Assembly (NCBI GenBank): GCA_026393115.1
Contig: JAPLAU010000024.1
Coordinates: 1 to 64,000 of the forward strand
Length of the DNA: 64,000 bases
From: Actinomycetota bacterium
GTDB lineage: Bacteria > Actinomycetota > Actinomycetes > S36-B12 > CAIYMF01
Direction of reading: 5' to 3'
The translations under genes and the position numbers were made by a program. The number at the start of each line of letters is the position of its first letter. The first letter of the stretch is position 1. Under the pieces are notes generated by a model. The model was given only the letters and a program-made list of their open reading frames with translations. It was not told the DNA's origin and searched no databases. Below are positions 18,288-26,478 of the stretch, piece by piece.

Positions 18288-19145
18288 CTACTCTGCGTCG
18301 TTGTTCTGCGCCAGCGCAGCGCGACCAAGTTCGGAAGCCAGCGCTGCAACACCGGCCGCATCAAGTCCCGCCGTGGCAGCCGCATACCCGAGGATGAAGG
18401 TACTCACGGGCGCGGCCGGACGTTCAATTCCGTGTGCTGCATCACGCGCGAGTTCGAGAATGGCGTCAATGTCCAGCGGAAGTCCGTCGACACCTGCAAT
18501 CACACTCGCCTGCTGAGCCCACTCACTTATGCCAGTCATCTGACCTCCCAGTGCACGACGTGCCTCGGCAACAGCCTGCCACGTATCGGTGTCGAGAACT
18601 TGATCCGCTTCAACATCAACGCGCACAAGGTCGAGTCGCTCGATCAATTGCTTCATCGGCGCATTGACCATCGCATCGCCCTGCGACGCTCTGACCAATG
18701 AACTGTACCTAGCGCAGTGAGCGAGGTACTGGTCGTGCCCATCGGCACGAAGCATGGCACCATCGTGACCGCGAGCGATCGCCTCGTGAGCACCGGTCAT
18801 CAGGGGTATCAGAGTCTCCCCCACCAAGGGCAGATCGGCGGCGAGGACGATCACGAGATCGTCACCATCGCACGTGAGTGCCGCAACTCCGCAGAGAGTG
18901 GACGCCGCCGGCCCCGCGCCGAGGGGTGACTCTTGTACGCACACGACTCCATCAGGCAAGGTCAGCTCGCGCTCTGGACCGACTACCGCGATCGAGGTCA
19001 CGCCCGCAGAGTGAAGTGAGTCGAAGGTGCGCTGCAAGAGACTCTTGCCGGCGACGGTCAGCATGGGCTTGTCGGTACCGTCGAGTCGCCGTGATGACCC
19101 ACCCGCTAAGACGACAGCACTTACCGCGCGCGCGGGCTGGCTCAC
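18288..19145 (-). CDS. MobA-like molybdenum cofactor guanylyltransferase fused to DUF6457
   Basis: Residues 1-195 are a nucleotidyltransferase with VVLAGGSSRRLDGTDKPML, the GTP-binding start of MobA, and LAADLPLV. Residues 205-280 match DUF6457 (LELARDAAHGIERPAAPVSTFILGYAAA), an actinobacterial module often near MobA and FdhD. MobA attaches GMP to molybdopterin to form the MGD cofactor of formate dehydrogenase. The ATG overlaps the fdsA stop by 4 bp, so cofactor and enzyme are made together. Confidence 0.88.
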   Translation of the reverse strand: MSQPARAVSAVVLAGGSSRRLDGTDKPMLTVAGKSLLQRTFDSLHSAGVTSIAVVGPERELTLPDGVVCVQESPLGAGPAASTLCGVAALTCDGDDLVIVLAADLPLVGETLIPLMTGAHEAIARGHDGAMLRADGHDQYLAHCARYSSLVRASQGDAMVNAPMKQLIERLDLVRVDVEADQVLDTDTWQAVAEARRALGGQMTGISEWAQQASVIAGVDGLPLDIDAILELARDAAHGIERPAAPVSTFILGYAAATAGLDAAGVAALASELGRAALAQNNDAE

Positions 19146-22100
19146 GATGCGGCAGAAGGTGCGCCTGCTGTGAGTTCGGCAACTGCCGCCGCAGCGGGCG
19201 GTGACAACGTCACTGCGCCGGTACTGACGGCTTGTGCCAATTCATCCACCATCGCTGGAGTCCAGAAACCCCGAAGGTGCCGCGCAACGCGCTCAACTTG
19301 ATCTTCCGGCGTGAGCCCCACGGAGTTCTTGACGATCTGGTCGAGCATCCGCGCGAGTTTGACATCAGCCCGCTCATGAGCAAACTCTTCCTTGATCGCG
19401 AGCGTTTCGCCATCGAGCAGGTCATCGATACTCACACCGTCTTGATCAACGGCAGCCAACTGCCCACCCCTCGCCACATGATTCTGCGATGCGGTACGAA
19501 TCTCAACGGCCGTCACCTTGTACTCGGGGCAGTTGGTGGCCCAGTCGGAGTATTCGGTGGTGATGACGTTGGCTCCGGTGACAGGAAAATGGAAGGTCGT
19601 GTACACAACACCCGGAGGAACGCGGTCGGTGATCACACATCGAAGGGTTGTTTCACCCACCCGACTGGTGAGGAAGACCCAACTTCCATCAGCAATCCCA
19701 CGAGGTTCTGCATCTGCCTCGTGCATCTCGAGCACATCTTCGTCGACCCAGCGGATGTTCTCGGTACGACGAGTCTGTGCGCCCACGTTGTACTGGCTCA
19801 GAATGCGCCCTGTGGTCAAGATCAGGGGGTAACGACGCGTGGTGCGCTCGTCTGTGGCCACGTAAGGCGTCTCAACAAAATTGCCGAGTCCACGAACGAA
19901 TTGATCAACGTGCATGATCGGGGTTCCATCGGGTTGGCCCTCATTACACGGCCACTGAACGCTGCCGACTTCATCGAGTTTCGCGAACGACACACCTGCG
20001 AACGTCGGGGTGAGGCCGGCGATTTCGTCCATGATCTCGGAGGCCGAGTCATAGTGCATCGGGTAACCAAGCGCATTCGCGAGAGCCGCGGTCACTTGCC
20101 ATTCACTGAGCCCGGTGCGCGAGGACATCACCGGACGAACGCGGTTGATTCGTCGTTCAGCGTTCGTGAAGGTGCCGGCCTTCTCCAAGAAGCTTGTTCC
20201 CGGAAGGAACACGTGTGCGAATGAGGACGTCTCGTTGAGGAAGAGATCCTGCACGATGACCAAGTCCATCGCCGACAAGGCGGCTTTCACGTGAGTCGTG
20301 TTCGGGTCAGATTGCGCAATATCTTCGCCCTGCACATAGAGGGCACGGAATTGACCCGAGAGCGCGCCCTCGAGCATGTTCGGGATTCGCAGGCCAGGCT
20401 CGGATTGAAGGGTGCGTCCCCAGACTTCCTCGAATTGCTGGCGCACGACGTCATCGGAGACGTGCCGGTAGCCAGGAAGTTCATGCGGGAACGAGCCCAT
20501 ATCGCAGGAACCTTGAACATTGTTCTGTCCGCGCAGCGGGTTGACTCCCACACCGTCACGGCCGATGTTGCCGGTGGCCATCGCGAGATTCGCCATGCCC
20601 ATCACCATGGTCGAACCTTGGCTATGTTCGGTCACGCCCAGGCCGTAGTAGATAGCCCCGTTCCCTGCCGCCGCAAAGAGGCGAGCAGCGCTGCGAATAT
20701 CGTCAGCCTCTACTCCCGCGATCGATGCCACTGCTTCCGGGCTGTTCTCTGGCCGAAGGATGAACTTCTCCCAGACCGCGTACGCCGCCGGTTCGCAACG
20801 CTGAGCAACAAACTCGCGATCGACAAGGCCCTCGGCAACAATCGTATGAGCCAACGCATTGACGACTGCGACGTTGCTTCCCGGCTGCAAAGGCAGGTGG
20901 AAGGCGGCTTCGACGTGGGGCGAACGCACTAGGTCAATGCGGCGCGGGTCGAGGACGATGAGTTGTGCCCCTGCACGCAGCCGCCTCTTCATCCGTGAAG
21001 CAAACACGGGGTGCGCATCGGTGGGGTTAGCGCCAATGAGCAAGATGACATCGGTCTTCTCAACCGACTTGAAGTCCTGTGTGCCAGCCGATGTTCCGAA
21101 GGTCTGCTTGAGCCCGTAGCCCGTAGGTGAGTGACAAACGCGAGCGCACGTGTCGACGTTGTTGTTGCCGAATGCGGCGCGCACGAGTTTCTGCACCACA
21201 AACACTTCTTCATTAGTACAGCGAGACGAAGTGATGCCTCCTACAGCATCTGTTCCGTATTCAGCCTGAATCGATTTGATGCGGCTAGCGGCGAATTCGA
21301 ATGCTTCGTCCCACTCGACAACCCGCCACTCATCGTGAATGCTCTCGCGCACCATCGGCTCAGTGACGCGGTCGCGGTGCGTGGCGTAGCCCCACGCAAA
21401 TCGACCCTTGACGCACGAGTGGCCCTCATTCGCGCCGCCGTCCTTGAACGGCACCATGCGTACGAGTTCATCACCGCGTAGTTCAGCCTTAAACGAGCAG
21501 CCAACCCCGCAGTAGGCGCACGTGGTGAGCACAGTGCGCGTCGGCATACCGAGATCAATCACACTCTTCTCTTGCAGAGTCGCGGTCGGGCACGCCTGCA
21601 CACAGGCACCGCACGACACACACTCACTGTCAAAGAAGGAGGTACCACCTGGTGACACCTTCGAATCGAAACCCCGGCCGGCAATGGTAAGCGCGAAGGT
21701 ACCTTGCACCTCTTCGCACGCACGAACACATCGTGAGCACGCGATGCACTTGCTTTCATCGAATGTGAAGTAGGGGTTCGTTTCGTCCTTCGGTGCGTCG
21801 AGGTGATTTTCGCCATCGAAGCCGTAGCGCACTTCGCGCAATCCGACCACGCCAGCCATGTCCTGCAACTCGCAGTCGCCATTGGCAGGGCACGTCAAGC
21901 AGTCGAGCGGATGGTCGGAGATGTAAAGCTCCATCACACCGCGGCGCAGGTTCGCGAGACGAGGAGTTTGGGTGTGAACGACCATGCCGGTTTCGACCGG
22001 TGTCGTACAGGAGGCCGGAGTTCCTTTACGTCCGTCAATCTCGACCAAACACAGCCGGCAGGATCCGAACGGGTCGAGTGAATCAGTGGCACACAAGCGA

Positions 22101-22246
22101 GGAACTGACAGGCCCGCCTGGGCCGCCGCACGCATCACCGACGTGCCAGCCGGCACGGATACTGCAGCACCGTCAACAGTGAGCTCAACGGTGACGTCGG
22201 ATTCGCGCTCGGGAGTTCCGAAATCAGGTTCGTGGAGCAGGGTCAC
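19142..22246 (-). CDS. fdsA: NAD-dependent formate dehydrogenase alpha subunit, with C-terminal FdsD-like segment
   Basis: The 1034-aa catalytic subunit oxidises formate to CO2. Order: [2Fe-2S] ferredoxin-like domain (CATDSLDPFGSCRLC), His-Cys cluster (HPLDCLTCPANGDCELQD), two [4Fe-4S] ferredoxin motifs (CIACSRCVRAC and CVSCGACVQAC), the CAYCGVGC cluster, then the bis-MGD molybdopterin domains. The Mo ligand is Cys in ARVCHSPTG, not selenocysteine. The last about 60 residues (ADVKLARMLDQIV ... RVARHLRGFWTPAMVDEL) resemble the small delta subunit FdsD. GTG 22246 gives a 4-bp overlap with fdsB. Confidence 0.93.
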   Translation of the reverse strand: MTLLHEPDFGTPERESDVTVELTVDGAAVSVPAGTSVMRAAAQAGLSVPRLCATDSLDPFGSCRLCLVEIDGRKGTPASCTTPVETGMVVHTQTPRLANLRRGVMELYISDHPLDCLTCPANGDCELQDMAGVVGLREVRYGFDGENHLDAPKDETNPYFTFDESKCIACSRCVRACEEVQGTFALTIAGRGFDSKVSPGGTSFFDSECVSCGACVQACPTATLQEKSVIDLGMPTRTVLTTCAYCGVGCSFKAELRGDELVRMVPFKDGGANEGHSCVKGRFAWGYATHRDRVTEPMVRESIHDEWRVVEWDEAFEFAASRIKSIQAEYGTDAVGGITSSRCTNEEVFVVQKLVRAAFGNNNVDTCARVCHSPTGYGLKQTFGTSAGTQDFKSVEKTDVILLIGANPTDAHPVFASRMKRRLRAGAQLIVLDPRRIDLVRSPHVEAAFHLPLQPGSNVAVVNALAHTIVAEGLVDREFVAQRCEPAAYAVWEKFILRPENSPEAVASIAGVEADDIRSAARLFAAAGNGAIYYGLGVTEHSQGSTMVMGMANLAMATGNIGRDGVGVNPLRGQNNVQGSCDMGSFPHELPGYRHVSDDVVRQQFEEVWGRTLQSEPGLRIPNMLEGALSGQFRALYVQGEDIAQSDPNTTHVKAALSAMDLVIVQDLFLNETSSFAHVFLPGTSFLEKAGTFTNAERRINRVRPVMSSRTGLSEWQVTAALANALGYPMHYDSASEIMDEIAGLTPTFAGVSFAKLDEVGSVQWPCNEGQPDGTPIMHVDQFVRGLGNFVETPYVATDERTTRRYPLILTTGRILSQYNVGAQTRRTENIRWVDEDVLEMHEADAEPRGIADGSWVFLTSRVGETTLRCVITDRVPPGVVYTTFHFPVTGANVITTEYSDWATNCPEYKVTAVEIRTASQNHVARGGQLAAVDQDGVSIDDLLDGETLAIKEEFAHERADVKLARMLDQIVKNSVGLTPEDQVERVARHLRGFWTPAMVDELAQAVSTGAVTLSPPAAAAVAELTAGAPSAAS

Positions 22247-23778
22247 GGGTTGCCTCCGAAATCTTCTGGCCACTGTCGCAGCGCACTTCGCACGGGAAGT
22301 GGCGTCAAGCCACCCATGGCACATAGCGAACCATCGGTCATCAGCGTGCATAGGTCGTCCAACAACATCAGGTTTGCTTCTCGATCAACACCCGCGATTA
22401 CCCGATCGATCACCTCGACACCACGCCGCGAACCGATGCGGCAGGGAGTGCACTTTCCGCAGGACTCGACGGCGCAGAATTCCATCGCGAATCTCGCCTG
22501 CTGGGCCATGTCGACCGTGTCATCGAACACAACGATTCCACCGTGGCCGAGCATCGCTCCTACATCAGCGAGGGCCTCATAGTCCATCGCCACATCAAGC
22601 GAGTCTGCGCGAAGGTAGGCGCCGAGGGGCCCGCCCACCTGAACGGCGCGCACTGAGCGACCACTACGCGTACCTGCCCCGAAATCGTTGACGAGTTCGG
22701 ACAAACTCACTCCAAAAGCCGTCTCGACGATGCCACCGCGCGCGATATTTCCAGCGAGTTGGAAAACCTGGGTTCCACGCGACCGGCCGGTTCCGAGTGC
22801 TTGGTAGGCGGCCGCGCCATCGGCGAGCACCATCGGCACACTGGCAAGCGTCAGCACGTTGTTGATCACCGTGGGTTTTCCGAAGAGGCCTTGGAGCGCG
22901 GGCACCGGGGGCTTAGGCCGCACCATCCCTCGACGGCCTTCCAAACTTTCGAGCATGGCCGTCTCTTCGCCACACACGTACGAACCGGCGCCTTCGCGCA
23001 CCTCAATATCAAATACGCGGCCTGACCCGAGAACGTCGTTGCCGAGCCACCCGTTGGCCCGCGCGATGTCGATCGCCTCGTTGAGTCGCGTGATTGCATC
23101 GGGGTATTCAGACCGCAGGTAGACGTAACCCTGGGTGGCGCCAACAGCCAGCCCTGCAATCGTCATCCCTTCCAGCAACGTGAAGGGGTCGCCTTCCATC
23201 AGCATGCGGTCGGCGAAGGTGCCGCTATCGCCCTCATCGGCGTTACAGCACACGTACTTCTGATCTGATTGCGCCTCGAGTACCGTGCGCCATTTGATTC
23301 CCGCGGGGAAACCGGCCCCGCCTCGACCACGTAGACCGCTCGCAAGTACCTCGGCGACCACGTCATCGTCGGCCATCGTCAGCGCGTGCCGCAGACCCGC
23401 GAGCCCGCCGTGAGCTTCATAGTCGGCAAGGCTGAGCGGATCAATGACTCCAACGCGGGCGAAGGTGACCCGCTGCTGGCGAGCGAGCCACTCGATCTGG
23501 TCGACGTTGCCATGAGCCAAGGGGTGGTGCGCGCCCTCGAGTATGCCGGCGTCAAGGAGGGAGTCGACATCGTCGCTCGACACAGGTCCGTAACCGAATC
23601 GCGTTCCGTTGACATCAACTTCGACGAACGGTTCGAGCCAGAGCATTCCTCGCGAACCGTTACGCACCAGTCTCACGTCGTGGCCGCGCGCAGCGGCACC
23701 TGCGACAAGGTGTGCCGCGACGGTGTCGGCTCCGACCGAGCGAGCCGCAGAGTCACCGGGCACGTAGACGGTAATCAT
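22243..23778 (-). CDS. fdsB: Formate dehydrogenase beta subunit (NuoF-like)
   Basis: The 511-aa protein has an N-terminal thioredoxin-like [2Fe-2S]-type region without the ferredoxin cysteines, then the NuoF core: GLRGRGGAGFPAGIKW (NADH/FMN site), CNADEGDSGTFADR, and a C-terminal cluster motif ESCGKCTPCRIGSRRG plus LCTL. It takes electrons from FdsA through FMN to NAD+. The ATG at 23778 overlaps the fdsG stop by 4 bp; the frame is open further upstream inside fdsG and is rejected there. Confidence 0.94.
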   Translation of the reverse strand: MITVYVPGDSAARSVGADTVAAHLVAGAAARGHDVRLVRNGSRGMLWLEPFVEVDVNGTRFGYGPVSSDDVDSLLDAGILEGAHHPLAHGNVDQIEWLARQQRVTFARVGVIDPLSLADYEAHGGLAGLRHALTMADDDVVAEVLASGLRGRGGAGFPAGIKWRTVLEAQSDQKYVCCNADEGDSGTFADRMLMEGDPFTLLEGMTIAGLAVGATQGYVYLRSEYPDAITRLNEAIDIARANGWLGNDVLGSGRVFDIEVREGAGSYVCGEETAMLESLEGRRGMVRPKPPVPALQGLFGKPTVINNVLTLASVPMVLADGAAAYQALGTGRSRGTQVFQLAGNIARGGIVETAFGVSLSELVNDFGAGTRSGRSVRAVQVGGPLGAYLRADSLDVAMDYEALADVGAMLGHGGIVVFDDTVDMAQQARFAMEFCAVESCGKCTPCRIGSRRGVEVIDRVIAGVDREANLMLLDDLCTLMTDGSLCAMGGLTPLPVRSALRQWPEDFGGNP

Positions 23779-24254
23779 GCGCTCTCCGAACGCAACGACG
23801 CGATCACTGCGGCAATCTGCGGCGGCGACAAGCGCCCCAGCAACTGCCCGTCGACTAGTGCCGCCGGGCCGAGCGCACAATCACCGAGGCAATAGACCGA
23901 CTCAAGATCAATGGCGTCCACCGAGCGCTCCCCCATGCTGACCCCAAGTTCACCTTCGGCTCGCTGCACCACAGCACCGGACCCCACCGATTGGCAGGCC
24001 TCGGCAACACAGATGCGCACCGCATGCGCCGGAGCCGGACTCGTACGCAGATCGTGGTAGTAAGTGAGCACGCCATGCACTTCGGCGCGCGAGACGTTCA
24101 GGGTGCGGGCGACCAGTGGAACCGCGTCGGGGTGCACGTAGCCGAATTCGCACTGCAGGGCTTGAAGTGTCAGGAGTACGGGACCGGTGCGCGACGCGCA
24201 CTTGTTGACCACCACTTCGGCCTGCTCGATCGACCACGGGGCGAACGCAGACAT
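23775..24254 (-). CDS. fdsG: Formate dehydrogenase gamma subunit (NuoE-like)
   Basis: The 159-aa thioredoxin-like [2Fe-2S] protein has the four ligands in VAEACQSVGSG (first Cys of the pair changed in spacing as usual for FdsG) and YCLGDCALGP, and the helical start LLTLQALQCEFGYVHPDAVPLVARTL. It is the first gene of the fdsGBA-mobA operon and is divergent from fdhD. Confidence 0.93.
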   Translation of the reverse strand: MSAFAPWSIEQAEVVVNKCASRTGPVLLTLQALQCEFGYVHPDAVPLVARTLNVSRAEVHGVLTYYHDLRTSPAPAHAVRICVAEACQSVGSGAVVQRAEGELGVSMGERSVDAIDLESVYCLGDCALGPAALVDGQLLGRLSPPQIAAVIASLRSESA

Positions 24255-24303
24255 CAGCGGTCACCCTTCCCTAGAAATCTCTGCCATTGGTCCCGAGAAC
24301 CCC

Positions 24304-25188
24304 ATGGTGTCACTCTTACCCGGTCCATGGGAACCCGGCCTTCACGATGGTATGACCTACGCTCAGTTCGTGGCTTCGACTCACCGACGTGTCTCCGGAC
24401 TCCGTCTCGACTCCGGCGAGACCGTTATCGACGATCTCGCCGTCGAGGAACCCCTCGAAATCCGGATCGGAGACGGTCGCACCGTCCTACGCTCAGTGGT
24501 CACCATGCGCACCCCCGGTGCCGACCTTGAACTCGCTGCCGGGTGGCTTCGCGGCGAAGGGATTGTGCACAGCAGCGACGACCTTCTGGCTGTTCGCGCC
24601 TGTACCGACCCGAGCCTGCTACCCGAGGCACGAGGAAATGTCGTGACCGCCGATTTGGCCGCTCCCGCACTTCCACGCCTTGCGACGCTGGGACGTGCCA
24701 CCGACATCACGGGGGCCTGCGGAGTGTGCGGCACCGAATCACTCGAGCAGGTCGTCTCGCGGATTGCCGAGCCGTTGCCCGTGACCGGGTCAGTGATGAC
24801 CCGCAACACCGCGCTGGCGCTCACCGAGGCCCTGCATAACGCCCAGCGAGTGTTCGCTCGTACCGGCGGGCTGCACGGCGCGGCCGTCGCTGACGCCGAC
24901 GGACGCCTACTCGCGGTTCGCGAAGACATCGGCCGCCACAATGCTGTCGACAAGGTCACCGGTTGGGCACTGATGAATGAGGAGACACCTGCCGCCCTCG
25001 TGGTGTCGAGCCGCGCGTCCTTTGAGATTGTGCAGAAGGCGGCCGCGTCGCACATTCCGATCGTCGTAACGGTTTCGGCACCCTCGACCCTTGCGGTCGA
25101 TCTCGCCGAGCGAACCGGAATCACCCTCGCGGCATTTGCTCGCGAGGGTCGGGCCACGGTTTACACGCACGAGCAGCGGCTGAACTGA
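24304..25188 (+). CDS. fdhD: Formate dehydrogenase accessory sulfurtransferase FdhD
   Basis: The 294-aa protein contains VEEPLEIRIG, MRTPGADLELAAGWLRGEG, the redox CGVCG loop in TGACGVCGTESL, and AVREDIGRHNAVDKV...SSRASFEIVQKAA. FdhD carries sulfur from a cysteine desulfurase to the Mo cofactor of formate dehydrogenase. ATG 24304 is a tentative choice; ATG 24352 is also possible as neither has a strong Shine-Dalgarno. About 50 bp separates it from divergent fdsG, so one control region serves both. Confidence 0.92.
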   Translation: MVSLLPGPWEPGLHDGMTYAQFVASTHRRVSGLRLDSGETVIDDLAVEEPLEIRIGDGRTVLRSVVTMRTPGADLELAAGWLRGEGIVHSSDDLLAVRACTDPSLLPEARGNVVTADLAAPALPRLATLGRATDITGACGVCGTESLEQVVSRIAEPLPVTGSVMTRNTALALTEALHNAQRVFARTGGLHGAAVADADGRLLAVREDIGRHNAVDKVTGWALMNEETPAALVVSSRASFEIVQKAAASHIPIVVTVSAPSTLAVDLAERTGITLAAFAREGRATVYTHEQRLN

Positions 25189-25752
25189 TCAGCCGGTACG
25201 GTGCAGCCAGCGCACCGGGGTGCCCTCGCCACACATGCGGAACGGTTCGAGTTCGTCATCCCACGGTTGCCCCAGCAGTCGGGAAATATCTTCGGCGAGA
25301 TTGGCATCCGGATCGGCATCTTCGCGGTACCCCACTCGCGCCGCCTCAGCCGCCCGCTCGAGCGCAGCACGCAGCCGCTCTTCACCCACTTGCACATCAC
25401 CGTGCGGGCCGATGGTGGCTCGGAAGACGCCCAGTGCCGGTGTACTCGAGTAGCGCTCACCTTCACCGCCAGGGGCGGCATCCTCGGTGACTTCAAAACG
25501 CATCTGGGGCCAGCTGCGCAGCGCGCTCACGAGGCGCGATGCCGAGCCGACGTCACCTTCCCATGACAATTCAGCACGCACGGTTCCCGGATCAACAGGC
25601 TGAACCGTCCATTCAAGCGGCACCGGCGAACCGGTGGCTTCTTGAACTGCCCATGCGACATGAGAGGCCATCGCCCTCGGGCACGAGTGGATAAACACCA
25701 CTCCCCGGGCACGCGAACCATACCTGTCTACGACAGAGTGCAACTCGGCCAT
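25189..25752 (-). CDS. DUF3145 family protein
   Basis: The 187-aa actinobacterial protein has the family pattern RGVVFIHSCPRAMASHVAWAV, WTVQP.DPGTVRAELSWEGDVGSASRLVSALRSW and LEPFRMCGEGTPVRWLHRTG at the end. The ATG at 25752 has a strong AAGGAGG 7 bases upstream. Function is unknown. It ends directly against fdhD. Confidence 0.9.
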   Translation of the reverse strand: MAELHSVVDRYGSRARGVVFIHSCPRAMASHVAWAVQEATGSPVPLEWTVQPVDPGTVRAELSWEGDVGSASRLVSALRSWPQMRFEVTEDAAPGGEGERYSSTPALGVFRATIGPHGDVQVGEERLRAALERAAEAARVGYREDADPDANLAEDISRLLGQPWDDELEPFRMCGEGTPVRWLHRTG

Positions 25753-26014
25753 CCGCTGACCTCCTTGACTGAGCGGGCGCCTTCCCCAGCGGTCTCAGTC
25801 AGTGACGTCACAGCCACCTTGATCGAGCGGTATCGAGTTGTGCGACTCGGTATCCTGAAGTTTCCAGAACACGTCACCGTGTCGTGCGGACCCACAGGCG
25901 ACAAGTTCGCCGCTGCAGGCAATACTGAGAGTAGCCGCAGTCACGGGGCTGGTGCGACACCCGGTCGGCGTGTCGTCAAGGAAGTAGACAGACCGAAGGG
26001 AAGGCGCGAGCAGG

Positions 26015-26473
26015 GTGAGCGACGGGTTTACCACGCGGGGCAACGCCCCTGACGGCTTTCCGCCTCCGGGCGACGAGGTCTTTGACGAGGGCGTGGTCAC
26101 GGAGGTCATTCGACCGGCCGCCATCATTCCTGAAGAAGCCGCGCGCGCCATTCTGGTGGAATTGTCTCTGCGCGACGTGCGCAACGGCGGAACGTGGCGC
26201 TCTGACCCTTCCCGCTGGGCCCTCTACGACGCTCCGTGGCCGTCTGCGGCAGATCAGGGTGGGGCCCAACTCGTCGGAACGATCCAGGTGGCCTACAGCA
26301 CCCCCACCCGCTACGAAATCACCATTTACCGGGCCACCGTCACTCGCACCGGAACTGAAATTGGCTGGACCGTCACCACACTCTGCGATGAAGCACTCGG
26401 CTTCGGTCACCTTGATTTGGCGACCTGCCCGCGCGCCGCGATGAACGAGCCGCCTAAGCCGTTCCGGTTCTAG
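26015..26473 (+). CDS. Conserved hypothetical protein (152 aa)
   Basis: The frame encodes WRSDPSRWALYDAPWP, then QLVGTIQVAYSTPTRYEITIYRATVTR, and CDEALGFGHLDLATCPRA. This reads as a small alpha-beta domain and resembles uncharacterised actinobacterial proteins; no function is known to me. GTG 26015 is the likely start. The 262 bases before it show no gene or recognisable element. It is convergent with the nuclease gene 5 bp away. Confidence 0.8.
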   Translation: MSDGFTTRGNAPDGFPPPGDEVFDEGVVTEVIRPAAIIPEEAARAILVELSLRDVRNGGTWRSDPSRWALYDAPWPSAADQGGAQLVGTIQVAYSTPTRYEITIYRATVTRTGTEIGWTVTTLCDEALGFGHLDLATCPRAAMNEPPKPFRF

Positions 26474-26478
26474 GAGTT

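Noticed and set aside
19232-20224. 330-codon open frame on the plus strand
   Set aside because: Lies antisense within fdsA, whose cofactor motifs and overlaps with its neighbours are unambiguous.
19142-22246. Selenocysteine formate dehydrogenase
   Set aside because: The Mo-ligand position is a normal Cys codon in ARVCHSP; there is no in-frame TGA.
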